Assembly (NCBI GenBank): GCA_036927565.1
Contig: JAYESD010000001.1
Location: forward strand, 48,296,064 to 48,360,063
From: Tuctoria greenei
Lineage: Eukaryota > Streptophyta > Magnoliopsida > Poales > Poaceae
Reading direction: 5' to 3'
Length of the DNA: 64,000 nucleotides
The notes beneath the pieces were generated by a model that was not told the origin of the DNA, ran no database searches, and saw only the letters and a list, made by a program, of their open reading frames with translations. A program made the position numbers and the translations under genes. Of the stretch, positions 1 through 12,775 are shown piece after piece; within the stretch, counting starts at the first letter, position 1, and the number at the start of each line of letters is the position of its first letter.

Positions 1-817
1 CCTGCGGAGCACTCCTTTTCTTCTTGTCAGAGAACAGCTCCCTTGTAGCGTCCTCTTGTACGATTGCAGCATTGACCATATTGTTGAAGCTGCCTCTGTT
101 GAACAAGGCAAGCTTGTCCTTCATCTTGGGGTTCAAACCCCGATAGAAGCATTCCCACTTCCGATCTTCAGTATTCACTTAGTCCTAAGCATATTGGACC
201 AAGTGGTTGAATATCTTGGAGTACTCGTAAGAACTCCTTCCTCCTTGTTTCAGCTCCAAGAACTCTTGAAGCTTCCTCCTCATAACAACGGGAGGTATGT
301 GGTAGGCGCGAAACGCCTCCCGGAACTCCTCCTAGCTCGCGGTGTAGCCGACTGGTCGTGTGGCAAGGTAATTCACCCACCATGTACCAGCGGACCCTTG
401 TAGTTGTTGGGCCGCGAACAGGGTCTTCAGATGTTCGGTCACTCGTAGCAAACCAAACTTCCCTTCAATGGAGCGGAGCCAGTTGTCCGCCTCTAATGGT
501 TCATCGGCCTCCATGAAGACTGGCGGGTGCGTTGACATGAAATCTGAGTATGAACTCGGAGAAGGTTATCATGGACCCGCATCTGGTCGCCCTCCTTGAT
601 GGGACGAATGCTGGACCAGAGTCTGTAGTCACTCCGTTTGCTCGTCGCGCGAGCTAAGCACCACGGCGAGAACCTCCGCTAGACTCCTTAGAAGTTCCGG
701 AGGTGGTGGTGGAGGAACTTGTTGCTGCGGTGTTGTAGCTGTCTCCTGGGTTGGAGATTCGTCCTCATGACCACGACTGGATTCCCCCATTTCAGGTGTC
801 GAGCGAGTACGCACCAT
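1..817 (-). pseudogene. Element T gag, Ty3/gypsy Tekay-like, 5' part, broken
   Basis: Capsid-type gag of a minus-strand Ty3/gypsy element, cut by the window edge. The ATG at 817-815 opens MVRTRSTPEMGESSRGHEDE, followed by a Gln/Pro-rich stretch; this N-terminus resembles Tekay/Del-clade gags of grasses. A TGA at 631-629 ends the first frame. The retrotransposon gag core continues in another frame around 538-332 (EADEPLEADNWLRSIEGKF, then QLQGSAGTWWVNYLA) and shifts again below about 383, where RRKLQEFLELKQGG-like sequence is readable. At least two frameshifts and one stop make it a pseudogene. The clade call rests on resemblance from memory; the gag family itself is clear. Confidence 0.8.
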
Positions 818-1196
818 TCTGCATCCAAATGACTTAAAATCAGCACATGTTTTCTTTCCTTTATCCAGTTTATCCTTCAGTAGCACGACTTTTTGATAAG
901 GAAATAAGTGAATCACATTCACATATATTGATAAAGTAAAAACTTTATACAAGATATATTATCTCATGACCAAGTTTATAGTAGTGTACTTCAAATGATG
1001 GACTCCCACTATGGAAATACATCTGTACCATACTTGGTTCCCATGAGATGTCATACACATCTTATCAGCTTAGACATACCCACTACTATTCTTAATGTGA
1101 CACAAACATGGTGACAAAAGAAACACACGAGCAACTATTAAACTATATGTTGCCTCGTGACGGCAGAAGTGCTGCCACATCCCACTCCAATACGTC

Positions 1197-1951
1197 CTAC
1201 TCGACGTACTCGAGTTCCTCGGGATCTTCTTCTTCTTTGTCATTCGAAGGCAATTGTTCACCCATAATTAGTGGTATATTATTGGCCGGTGGATACACCA
1301 CTGGTTGCAATTGTGCTTCAGCCTCAATCACATTATCCTGAAGTTGTTCTGCCTCATACTCCCAATTCTGAGCTGTCTCAATGGCGGTGTCCCGCTCTTC
1401 ATTGACTAATAACAGCTGCTCTTGCTGTTGTTGCACCTCTAACTGACTTGCTTGCAACTCACCACGAGCTTGCTGCAGTTCAGTGCGAGCTTGCCGTTGT
1501 TCGGCACAAACTTTCCGTAGCCTAATGCGAGCATAATGCAGCTGACTCTCGCACTTATTTAGCCGGTGATTTGCTGGAGCTAGGAGCGAACGTAAATTCT
1601 CGTTGATATAATCAAGGGTATCTCCCCGATCCGTCGCTTCCCGCAAGGCTTCGACTTGCTCCAGAATAATTGCGCTTTGCGTAGAAACCACCATATTGGA
1701 CGCAGCCGCATATGTCCCAAGTGTGGTCGAGGTTGTGTTGCCATACGGTGTATAGGCAGCAACCATACAATGTTGCCACTCAAATCCAGCCATACCACAG
1801 ACCGGAATAAGCGCAAATTGAGTCCCAGCAATGGCATCTTGATGAAGCTAAACTGTTGGAGCACTTCCCGCAGCATACTTGGGAAACCGGGATGGCTAGC
1901 GCATGTGGAAAATATCCATCCGTCTGGTAGTAGCATCCTTACATCCATCAT
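1197..1951 (-). CDS. Extra ORF (ORF0-like) upstream of element T gag, coiled coil
   Basis: A 198-codon ORF runs from ATG 1793 to 1197, and readable related sequence continues upstream to about 1951 in a second frame (DGWIFSTCASHPGFPSMLRE), so the ancestral protein was longer and has since shifted frame. The middle, roughly residues 85-160, is rich in Gln, Glu, Arg and Leu with heptad-like spacing (ARTELQQARGELQASQLEVQ), which predicts a long coiled coil; the C-terminus is very acidic (DKEEEDPEELEYVE). It lies between the PBS-side leader and gag on the same strand. Rice RIRE3/RIRE8-type elements, to my recollection, carry an additional ORF in this place. Function is unknown. It could also be a captured host fragment. 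Confidence 0.55.
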
Positions 1952-3889
1952 CTATAGAAAAGAACACTAGAACAGTGAGAATGTTTCCAACTCCCAACAG
2001 CTTAAGAAAATTTAAAACTGGAGTTGTAATCACAGTCTGTTCCAGCAGACCTCTCTGTATAAATTCAAATTTTTCATACAGGAAACTTCAGAACCAGGTG
2101 TGGGATTGAATACAAAAGTTGTAGTACACTTTACAGCCTTTCAAAATTGTACTCATACAGCCCCAGGTGAGCTAGGGGAATAGAATCTATACAGGTTTAA
2201 AGTAGACCCAAATTTTCTGGAAATTTTGACAGAACCTCTCCTGTATATGTGGTGATTTCAACAATTTATACAGGTATATCATGAAAATATTTTGAGGTAA
2301 TGACAAAATAAACATTGTATAACATCAATTTAACAATCCAGTGGTAAAAGATTTCGGCCATGAAACATTTTTTACATAGGTATAGTGTGCTAATTCTAAA
2401 CTAGGTGCCAACTGTTCAAGTTCTGATCTGCCAGAACCAAGTTTGCAACCATAGGAATTCAACACGGCTATACCATGATTTAGGCCACGAGTACAACACA
2501 AAGTTGATAGAGGACTTGCTAAGAGTTCCAGAAATGTATATATATGACCATGTCACTATTCTGGATCAAAAGCTAAGCTACCTAAACTTGACCAATGAAC
2601 CGACTGTTGTTCAACAGCAGCCCTGCAGTTCACTGTTTTTTGAGCTCGAAATTTGGATTGCCTCCAACTTGAATAAAGAGGAACTTTAAATAAAAAACTG
2701 CATATCTGCTTCTCCCCTTTTCAGATATATATCACAATAAGGCAGAAGACTTTTCTACAGTAAGTTATAGCAAAATTACTGAGGCTGGTACAACAGTAGG
2801 GTTATCTGGAGTAGTTTAAGCATACTCCAAATTTCAATAGATTATCAAGATTTTGTGCCTTGATGGTCAACAGAAAAGTTGTAGAGGACTTCGAGGACTT
2901 TTCATTCATATATCCTAACCCTATGTTTATTTTAAACTATCCAAAATTACAACCTGGCGAAGTTGAGCAAACTTTGGCCAGAAATCAAGAATCTTGGTGC
3001 TAACCCATGTTGAATCGAATTTTTATCATTGTGGAGACCAAACCTACCAGCACCTGATAGTCGGACTTTCCAAAATATAATGCATCCAATTTTTTTTGTT
3101 GTTGTTGGGGGTGGTCAAGTATCAAAGTTGATACCGATGGTACTACGTGCCTCACCAAAGAAAATTCTAACCAGTTATTTCCGGATACGTTTATAGGTGG
3201 TCCTAGTATTGTTCACTCGCAAACGTGTGCTACACGGGTTGCTACCGTAGTCAATGCTGCAAAAGACAAACAATCCCCTTTCACACCTTCACACCTCAAG
3301 GGCGGCACGAGGAAAACACGATAGGCAGTCACAATAATACATATGAAAATAAATGCATACGACTCTGGTGTGAGTTGCCCTCGAGCGAGGTCATGTCTCG
3401 AGGTACATGGTTGTAAATGCGTCTGTACAGCAAAGACTACCGTATGAACCGGCTTATACACGCTCGGGCATACGTATTTCGCATGCTCCCTTATAATATG
3501 AATGATTCTAGAGAGGCATACTATCGGGTTATACACCACCCGACGGGGGCTCCCACTAACTTTGAAGCACGCTGGGGTACCGCGTGTCATAGGTTCTCAG
3601 AAACATAGAAAGTTTCAGAGACTCCTATTAACATTTCTGCGCCAAGCCACGAAAAACTTCCATGCTACCTCTCGCATGGTGAGCTTACCGCAATTGATCC
3701 TCTTATGGTGGCATACCTTACCGCTTACCTGACGTCGGAGCGTAGTTATAGAATTAATAACATATAAGTTAGTTTACCACCTGTATATCTTATTATAATA
3801 ATACTCCTTATAAGGGCATATAGCTAATTCCACACTCAAATCCTAAATTTTGAAAATATGTTCTTTTCAAGTACACTGTTCCCAATGAA
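1952..3889 (-). other. Element T untranslated leader between PBS and ORF0
   Basis: AT-rich minus-strand leader with no ORF that looks like a gene. The longest open frame (3590-3213) has no recognisable domain. The length (about 1.9 kb) is compatible with the long leaders of grass Ty3/gypsy elements. Confidence 0.5.
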
Positions 3890-3901
3890 GCTCTGATACC
3901 A
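3890..3901 (-). other. Element T primer binding site, tRNA-iMet type
   Basis: The minus strand reads TGGTATCAGAGC directly after the LTR end ...CCACAGACA. This is the standard plant PBS complementary to the 3' end of initiator methionine tRNA, and it fixes both element orientation and the LTR boundary. Confidence 0.92.
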
Positions 3902-6900
3902 TGTCTGTGGGGACCAGAATCCCGACCTCCAAGGATCTCATTGGGTGGTGCCGACAGTATACAAGAATAGATCGAGAACAAATTTACAATACCAAGTCTT
4001 TATTGACAAGCATAGCGGAAGTTTAAAAGTACTAACGGAAAGAAAGAGAATTATACATCATAGCTACGAACTCAGCACTAGCTATGCAAAAGCAAAGTCA
4101 TCCATGCCCTGGATACTTTGCACTAGCAACACACAATTCACGGCGGCGTGCAGGGTTCCCACTCGGCTGTAAACCCTGCAGGGGGTGCAGCCTCGTTATT
4201 AAACCCGTCATCAGTCATATAATCTGCAAAAACTCGTTAACTGCAAACGTGAGCATAAGGCTCAGCAAGACTAACCCGTCTCACTAGACATATGCACGAT
4301 TGACTACTAAACATAGGTAAGTAAAGAATAAGGACTCGCCTACAAGTGGATCCTTATAATCATGTTTTATTTAGCATCTGATATTCCTCAGGCACGGCAC
4401 ATCATAGACTCTACGATCAAACAAGAAACGCTTTGCTGATGATATAACGTGCACAAGGCACATAATGCTATTACAGGTAAAGTATGGGGAAACTGTAAAT
4501 TTTTAATTGTACTATCGCTAAAATAAGGTTTTTCAAGCAATTTATAAACCAATATATCATATTCTCCTGACTTCTTTAGTATTTACTACGTCACGGCGAA
4601 GTGAACAAGTGGTACTCTATTACCGTGAGGGATGGTGATTGCAATCAGGACATACCCGCAACAACACAACACATACGCACTTCCGGAAATGCCAGCGAGT
4701 ACTTTCAACAGTACCTACATAACAATTCAGAACTAGTCATATATGGCCACCTTTCACTAAACACTCGATTGTCGAACCAGTCGATCTGTCACTAGCAGGA
4801 GGTCACTGTGTGGGGCGTACTGTGACGTGCCCACCAGCTGATTTACACCTTGCTGCCCTCAACCCACGCCTATAAAACGGAACGAATGCCTCAACAAACC
4901 AGTATCAAGTTACATCACTTTACTGGAGCCCATTCCTTCAGTATGTCGCCGGTACAATTCAAGCTTGTCCAGCAGGACTGCACACGAAACGGTCCTCAAT
5001 CGACACAAGCAAGGCTACGCACGTGAGACCACATCTCACTGCATCCTATCCAGTGCTCAGTCTCAATTTCATATTCATAAACCATTTTCTTATTCCAGAC
5101 TCTCCTGTGTGAAAAAAAATTCCTATCTCGCGAGTAGATTCCGACTACTCGACTTCTACCGAATTCCTATGAGCATAAGCATAGCAGTGTCTACTCAACG
5201 GGCCGTAGACCCACCCAAGACTCCATAGGATTTGTTGGCCATGTAAGTGGATGTCAAACACCTTAAACGTAATGCACAATCATCTGAAGACATAAGGTGA
5301 AATAAAACTGCAAAACACTGTAAGGAACTTAAATGCAAACCGGGGCTTGCCTGAATGCGAGTTCGAGTCTATGTTAGTTTCTGGCAGCTAGACCTCCAAG
5401 GCTTCTAGCTGCTCCTCGACTTCAGCTACTACACGATATGCATATACTAGGTATAAATGATTTTGTGACTAATTAATATGCTTAAGGTGGGGTGAGTATA
5501 TTAAGTTAAAATAAGATAATTATATTAATTAACTTTGGGATTTTTATGTTAGATACTAGAGATTATAGAGAAGACTGTTGCAAAGAACAGGAGATGATAA
5601 AGGATGTTTGTTATTCTTAACAAGTATGGTAAGCAATAAGCTTCTCTAAATTTCGTTTGACATTTTTGGAGATGTATTATGGCTACCAAGGGTTGAATCA
5701 TGTAGAGGGGGTCTCACTGGTTCTAGGAAAATTTGTTTCACTATTTTCTAAGCTTCCTACAGGGAGAAACTGATTTTTCAAGTTTGGGTAAATTTCTGGA
5801 AATTAATTTTCCATTTTTCTCAATTTATAACTGCATAGAGATTTGGAACCTTGATCAACCGAGTATTTTAAGCCCAAAGAGCTTGAAACTTTTACTGGAG
5901 ATCAAATGTATTAATTATAAGGTTCTGACCAAAATTGTGAATTTTCTTATTAACAGAACTATAGGAATGAATTCTTTAAGTATTTTTTTATTTGAATTAT
6001 GGAAGATTTTCTACAGCTTCTCAAACAAATTCAAGTGCATCACTGGATATTATTCCTCATGCTGGTTCTAACAAAATTTATTTGGGAATTTTCGGATAAT
6101 CCTACTGGAAGTTATGGATTTTCTAAGTTTGGATTGAATCTGGATTTATTTTCCTATTAGAAATTTCAAATAAAAGGGGCTGGTCCACATCATTTGAATT
6201 CGACCAATCGGAATGGAGCCACACCGGGATCCACGGGATTAACCCGCGCAGCCACACCGGATCCTTATCCGCAACTGATCCCACGCGAGAGGGGTGTCGC
6301 TGACCGGTGGGACCCGCGTCTTCGTCTACCTCCCGATGCGGCGGCTCTCCTCGCCGGAACTGCGGCGGTGCCTCGCCGGACTTAGGTGCGTCGACCTCAT
6401 CTCAGCATCGCTGTGACCGCTCCACCCTAAAATCGACTGCGCAAGCCGATGGTGGGGTCTAATCCTGTCGGCGATGGCCGAAGACGGCGGCGCGACAGCG
6501 ACGGGGGAGCTAGGGTTTCGACCTTCGTCGGAAATGCTCGGAAATGGCTCAATAGGCTCGGAAAAAACTGGGGAAGGTTCCTGGAAGCACCAGGAGTATG
6601 ATTCGGGGCTCAAACTGGGGTGAAATCACCGACAAGGTTGAGTTCGTGGGCGATGTGCGGGTTTTCAACCGGCGGGCTCGAAAACTTGAAATCTAAGATG
6701 CTCGGTTGATAACTTTCAGAGTTTTTGGGCATGGAGCTTCCTTAGGACACATAGAAACTATCTGCTAACCAGATTTAAGGATGATTGCAAGAATGAAATG
6801 AATTTAAGCGTGAAGCTTTGCCGTTCTATTGAGAGAATTCTCGAACAAGAACTCAAGTTATACTTCATGTCATAAGCTTAGATTCTGTGAGCATGAAATA

Positions 6901-7889
6901 GAGAGGATTGCAAAAATTTTTGCTTAAAGGATCGAGGCTGGAGATAGTCTGGAACTGGTGTTCGACGGTGAGACAGTGAAGCTTTCTTGGAGGCTTCCTC
7001 GGCGGCGACTGGGAAACTTCAAAATATGCCAAGCAGAAGCTATGTCACGATCAATGACCAAATGGAATACGTAGAGGAGTTGGTGACACGCCTTTTATCT
7101 ACTTATAGCTCGGGAAGACACGGCATCAATCGTCGGCGAGAGCTCGATTTAACAGAGGCGGTGAGAATAGCGTGAATCTGGATGGAGCTCAACGGCGACA
7201 GCCAAGGGGTATTTATAGAGGCTGAGGGGAAAGGGGAGCGCGCCACGACGTCAAGTAGGCAAGCAGCTCCGTGGATGCATGCGCGTCGTGGTGTCGCGCA
7301 CTGCCGGCGTCGAACGGCGGGGCGAGCTGGAGACAGGGCACCCCCCGTGGGTTTCACTCATGTGCCTTGGCTGACAGTGGGCCCCACCTCCTCTTATCTA
7401 CTTCCCTTCTCTGAAACTTCAATTCTCCTACCAAATTTTGTCCAAAAATCTAGATTTTTGTGGGGAGGCTCAAATAAATATCTAGAATTTGATTCTGCAA
7501 TTGGATTTTGATTTGGAGCAAGTTTCAATTGAATTTCAAATTCAAATTGGAATTTGAATGAATTCAATGGTGCCACGGTTTTAATTAGTAATTGAGCTCC
7601 AAAAATTGTGAAGTTATGAGGATAAGTCAAGCAAGTTATGCTGACCATGAGGATATTAAATTGGCCTAGCAATCTTTATTCAAATAATTCCCAACTTTGA
7701 AGAGAGGTCAAAAGAATTAAATCTAAGTTTATTGGTAAAGTTCATTCCTCGTGTTAATAAATTTAAACATGAGTAGGAGAACAGATTTTATGAGATCAAG
7801 TTTATAAGCATGGCTATAATTGGTCTCCATTAGGGTTAACAACCAATTTACAACTAAACCTCATATGAAGGAAAATGTGGGATTTTACA
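3902..7889 (-). repeat. Element T 5' LTR, unusually long (3988 bp)
   Basis: On the minus strand the LTR begins TGTAAAATCC and ends CCACAGACA, with the PBS immediately after. The outer end is confirmed independently: at 7890 the sequence changes abruptly to material that also occurs at 44274 onward (the 5' LTR of element A), so T integrated into that LTR. A minus-strand TATA box lies at 7217-7210, leaving about 3.3 kb downstream of it inside the LTR. LTRs of this size are known in the Tekay/RIRE3 group. The 3' LTR and second TSD copy are outside the window. ORFs inside (for example 5733-6071 and 6326-6613) show no known domain. Confidence 0.85.
7210..7217 (-). promoter_or_regulatory. TATA box of element T LTR
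   Basis: The minus strand reads CTCTATAAATACCCC, a strong plant TATA context, followed by a C/T-rich putative start region. It is the likely promoter for T's genomic RNA. Confidence 0.6.
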
Positions 7890-8701
7890 TATGATGTTTA
7901 TGATAACATGATAATGGAATTATATATAGATCATAACAACACCTACACCTAGAACATACATGGACTCCACAAAATAAGGAACGCTTTGCCCAAGTATATA
8001 AGTAAATAAAGACGAATAATGATATTATTATAAAGCACAAAGTCACAAATACAAGAGAAGATACATGAGCCATACCTTTCCCAATTTGGACTTGGGACTA
8101 GAGACTCCTCTCTACAGCCTAACGTCCACTAAGGAACTAGGAGAACTAGTGTATACAATAGAGTGATGCTCAAGTGGTGTGTGTTGAAGTGAGTGGTGAG
8201 GGGTCCTATTTATAGCTTGGAGAAGGGTCGGTTCCCACCACCAAAAGTGCGCGAATCAGCCACCCCTGACTTCTTCAAGCCGGGAGGAGCCAACACGTGG
8301 AAGCTAACCGAGTTTGGTGGAAATACCAGTTCGGCCGACTAGGGGGGTCGACCGACCTGGTAAGTCCTCCAAACGGTCTGTTCTTTCTTGGGGTGACTTC
8401 CAGGGGGGTCTCATTACTTTATATGGGTGGTACACTGTTGGATGGTCTTGGATACTTCCGTTTGTGGGCCATTTGATCCACGTGGTGCCACATGTAGTCG
8501 CTTGATTGGCTGGAATGATAGTTTATAGGATCCATCCCCTTGTCTCACTTCATTTCTTCATAGAATACCTGCATGCACTACTTTCTCCAATGACAAGTGG
8601 AAATAGGTGAAATAGAAAGGTGATGTGTGCATGAATTGATAATTCCTTCACATAATTGAGTTATATTGACGGGTGAAATTGGTGTATAACAACTGTCAAC
8701 A
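7890..8701 (-). repeat. Element A 3' LTR, truncated by T insertion
   Basis: Closely matches 44274-45087 of the other LTR over about 810 bp. The minus strand starts TGTTGACAGTTGTTATACA. Only the 5' portion of the LTR is present, because element T integrated at 7889/7890; the rest must lie beyond the left edge of the window. Confidence 0.85.
8207..8214 (-). promoter_or_regulatory. TATA box in element A 3' LTR
   Basis: The minus strand reads CTATAAATAGGACCCC; the identical box is at 44600-44593 in the 5' LTR. Confidence 0.6.
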
Positions 8702-8716
8702 AACTACCCCAAGCTT
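8702..8716 (-). other. Element A polypurine tract region
   Basis: The minus strand reads AAGCTTGGGGTAGTTTG and then the LTR start TGTTGACAG. The tract is preceded by a perfect short inverted repeat, TTTGCTCG / CGAGCAAA. A second AAAAGCTTGGGGGAGG tract lies upstream near 10083-10068. Confidence 0.6.
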
Positions 8717-11700
8717 ATTCTTTGCTCGTCCCGAGCAAAGTCAAGACTTTAGGTTGATGATCAGGAGTTGCCACTATGTTCTATTTTTCAAAAGTACCAT
8801 GTGCACAACAAAATACTCTACCTAGTATTGCAAAAAAAATGGCATGGTACTTCACCCATCTTAGGTTATTATGGGGCTTATGCCATCTCCTATTCATGGG
8901 TGGTTGAAATATAGAACAACAAATGGAGCACGCATACCCTAGAAATCAAGTTTCACTCAAATTTTGAAGAGTTCAATTTAGATTTTAAGTGCCTAAATTT
9001 GATTCTCGCAAGTCTCTCCTTTTTGTGTAGTGGAAATATATCCTCACCAAGGCATTTTGCCTAAATTCATCCTACCTCTACATAAGGCTTGTATGTGGAT
9101 CGTGGTAGGGAATATAGTAGGCATATTTGCAACACATAATATTGCTAAGTCAAAAAAAAGCAAGCCTTAGGAGAAATCAATTCAAAACTATTTAATTCAA
9201 GACTTGTGCATGTGTGATGGAATGGAGTGGATGTGGATCTTGAGATGACTTCTTTTTATGTAGACTCTCTTATTTTGATGGGATGAAACATGGCTACTTT
9301 TCCACTTCTATTTTTTTCTCATGCTTATGATGTAAGCATGCATTTTCTTTTTCTTGTAGCCATGTCATCTACTCCCTTTTTATGAAATAAACTTGGAGAG
9401 AGTATTAAGCATGAAGGGTACGTAGTTTCTCTTTTTTTATTGTAGAATGATGGTATGATGGGAATTTGCTTACTTCTAGTGTATAAGTGTAGCATGTGCA
9501 AGTGAAGTCTTGAATTCAAAAAGTAATGAATGAAATCTCACATAGGTCTATACTAGTTTGAAAAAGCTCAATGTGAAGATGAAAAGAGTATGCATAAGGT
9601 CTATCAATGTAATGTAACATATGGCTTTGGTAGGTATTTCCAATAAAATGAGATTAACTTAAATCTTTTTAGAATTTCTCCGGGAATCTAAGTTTCACTT
9701 TCGAACTAGGAATAGCAGCCCTATCACTACATCATATCTTACAACAACTTAGAATGGATAAAGCTTTTACCACCCACAATTTTTAAATCAAGGCAAAATT
9801 AGTTCTAGCCAATGAAAGCAATATTTTAGAGAGTAGTAAGTTGTAAACTAGGGACTTAGAAAAAATTAAAACAGAGCAACTATTCATCATTTCATCTATG
9901 TGAATTCCAAATCATTCTTACCACACATCTTTTATTTTATTAACCTAACCTATACTACATTATTATTAATCTCTCTCTCTTTTTAGATGCAAATGTGGTG
10001 GAAAGAAATAAATAAAATAATGGAATGCAAATGGGATGTGATACAAGTTACCTCAAGTGGGGGTCCTCCCCCAAGCTTTTTCTTGTTCAAGGTCCGCACT
10101 AGGGGCTGAAACCCTAATGACGGATGTAAGACATGAGCTTGGTCAAACCTTGTTTGCAGCATGGCTTTGACATTGGAGGGGTTGAGTGTCGATGTTGGGT
10201 TGCCTTCCATGGATTCCACGAGTGTGTTCGAGTTGTCATTGTTGCTCATTCACACCTTAAGGTTTCCATATGTTGGATGTACCTTGTTATTCCTTGGCTA
10301 ATGTAATGATATCCCTTGGCTTCAAAGGAAAGACGTGCACTCAACATGGTTGAGTGTGTTCCGTCATTCTTTGGCTAAGGTGTATCATACCACTTGCCAT
10401 AAAGGAGTAACTTGTACCCCTCATGCATTGAGTGTGATCCGTCACTTCTTGGCTAAGTTAATGATAACTTTTAGCCACAAAGGAGTGACATGTACCCAAC
10501 ATGTGTTGAGTACGATCCGTTGTTCCTTGACTAAGGTACAACATAACCATAACCACAAAGGGATGATGTGCACTCAACATTGGTTGAGTGTGATCCGTTG
10601 TTGTATAAAATACCATTTAGCTACATAGGAACAACTTGCACCCAATATACATTGTGTGTGATCTTGTCATTCCTCGGTCAAGGTACATCATGCCTTTTAG
10701 CCACTAAGGAATAACTTACACCCTATGATGGTGGCAATTTCCTTTGAGCTTGAATGAGTGCTCAGAATAGTCGAGAGCATAATGTTCTCACATATTCATA
10801 GCAGCCCATTGGTTGCTCATAGAGGGTTTCCATGTCAAATCCTCGGCCTCATATAGTTATGGTTGACCTTCGGGCTTAATTTCTAATAGGTAGCAACCAT
10901 CCTAATTTACTCCTTGGCCAAGAGATATTGAAATGGAATCCTCTTAGGGTTTCCAACAATTGGATCTTTGAATGTCTGCATAGTTATTTTACTCCTGCAA
11001 ACTCCTCAATATGGTAGAGAGGGATGGTTAGCTCTCGGTACTTGTACAAATGAATTTTTAGGTTAGGTAACCGAATCTTCATTTTTACAAACGTGGAAAA
11101 ATCCAGACCAAAGATGTATTGGGTCAAATTTCTAGTGTATCCATGAACAATGTATGAAACATTGCTAGGAGTGGGGCTTTATGGATAAATCAAGTTGAAC
11201 ATTTTCTAAAGCTCCTACTTATAGCAATGCAAGTGGTATAAATACGCTATATGGATCCCTCTATCTTGTAAATTTTCTAAGCATCATAGTTTTTTACAAG
11301 AGAAAATATTTATCATGTGGTTCATGGCAAACAATATTCTCAATTTCATCCTCCTGAATTTGTTTTTCTTACCTAGGAATTTGAAATTTAATGATCCATG
11401 CATGAGTGAGTTTCAAATCAAGATTATGGATATCACTATTCCTAGGTTACTACATACCAATTCAACCATTAAGTCATTTCATAAGCATTACCTAGGCAGA
11501 AAATGTCTTAGTCAATTTTAGCAATGCTTATGAAATTCTAGGTACTTTTTAAATTTATTCCCAAGTATGGTGACATTCCTTTTTGAAGAATCAAAAAGAG
11601 TAATGCCAGCACTTACTCTCGTGAGGATGCATAAGAGTTGAATGATGACAAGGTGTAAACCTTCCTTACCAATGTAAGAAAAAATCATTCAACCCTAATG

Positions 11701-11887
11701 CAATTCAAACGACGGAAATTTTGAATTTGTACCTCAATTGAAGAGTAGTCTTGGTTGAAGGTTGTTGAGTAAGAGACTAACAACCATGGGTTTTGGTATA
11801 GCCTTCATGTTCAATGTTTTTTGCCAAGTTGATGTTGGACTTGAATGAACTTCATCTTGTTCCTCCATTATACTACCATCTTGAGCA
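8717..11887 (-). other. Element A internal sequence, 3' part
   Basis: AT-rich minus-strand sequence without a recognised domain. The longest plausible coding stretch is 10249-9983 (starts MSNNDNSNTLVESMEGN, reaches KKLGGGPPLEV), which runs straight over a purine-rich AAAAAGCTTGGGGGAGG tract. That arrangement suggests the tail of a degenerate element ORF rather than a host gene. A tandem repeat occupies 10262-10735. The right edge is the TTCCT target site of element B. Confidence 0.55.
10262..10735. repeat. Tandem repeat, ~78 bp unit, about 6 degenerate copies
   Basis: The words TTGAGTGTGATCCGT and CCTTGGCTAAGGTA, each with a following AGCCACAAAGGA, recur at about 10350, 10428, 10505, 10583 and 10652, a 70-79 bp period with substitutions and small indels. 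It lies near the 3' end of element A's internal region, where subtelomere-like minisatellites are common in Tat-lineage elements. Confidence 0.8.
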
Positions 11888-11892
11888 TTCCT

Positions 11893-12762
11893 TGATAGGA
11901 GGATGAGTCCCGATCTTCCGAGAGGTATGGTAAACATGATTGGGTGGAGATCTCGACGTTGATGATCCAAGGCTCCGAACAAACGAAACCCAACAATCAC
12001 TACACCACTGCTCCGTTGGTTATCACCCGTGTCACATGAATGACCTCACCACGAAGGTTTATCCCTGCAAGCGCAATCAAGAACACAAGCAAGAAAAGAG
12101 AAGTTGCAATCAAAACTGAATTGATCACGAATTTGGGGTCTCACAACCGATGATCGGCGACACTGTTCAATGACAGATTGTATCTAAGCAAAACCCGACC
12201 CCAATGTGGTGACAGCTGCTTTATAAAAAGGTGTTTAGGGGCGTGCAAGAACCCTGGACACAACCCTAATGGGCTTGCACACGATACATGGGCCAGCGGC
12301 CCAAAAGACGGTGGCGCAGCACCGGACAGATTCTGGACGCCCACTTGTTTTGCTGATTCCCGTAAACTTAGAAAAAAATTTGAGGTGGGGCTTGATCCAT
12401 TAGAAGCTTTATGAAATCACGGTTCCAACCATATATAGAACATCAAAATCCGACTCCGTATGTGTCCGGGACATCAGTTTTGGTGAAGACAGCTCCTGGA
12501 ACCCGAGGTGGAGTCGAAGTCGAGTTGTACTTGGGTTCCTCCTTGGTGTGCACGTCCTATCTCCTCCTTCTTGATTCCTTGGACTCCTCCAAGCCCTTTC
12601 TAGTCCTCTCTATTGTTCCTAATCAATAAAACATGCATGGAATCAAGCATAAGTTCTGAAAAACAATTGACAAGGTTAGAACGTACCTGGAGATCAAATT
12701 GTTGTGCACGTGCTCTAGTGATTGGTCCTTTCATTGTATGCAAAGGAGAGATGTCCTCATCA
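11893..12762 (-). repeat. Element B 3' LTR (870 bp)
   Basis: Near-identical in layout to 18996-19864 with scattered substitutions. Starts TGATGAGGACATCTCTCC and ends CATCCTCCTATCA on the minus strand. Confidence 0.9.
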
Positions 12763-12775
12763 TCCTCCCCCTCTT
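12763..12775 (-). other. Element B polypurine tract
   Basis: The minus strand reads AAGAGGGGGAGGA directly before the 3' LTR start TGATGAGG, which fixes the LTR edge. Confidence 0.85.

Noticed and set aside
3213..3590. 125-codon minus-strand ORF
   Set aside because: No domain; lies in the leader of element T with random-looking composition.
5733..6071. 112-codon plus-strand ORF
   Set aside because: Very AT-rich, opposite to LTR transcription, no domain.
10262..10735. Repeat array considered as CRISPR
   Set aside because: Eukaryotic element; repeats are degenerate and contiguous with no unique spacers of fixed size.
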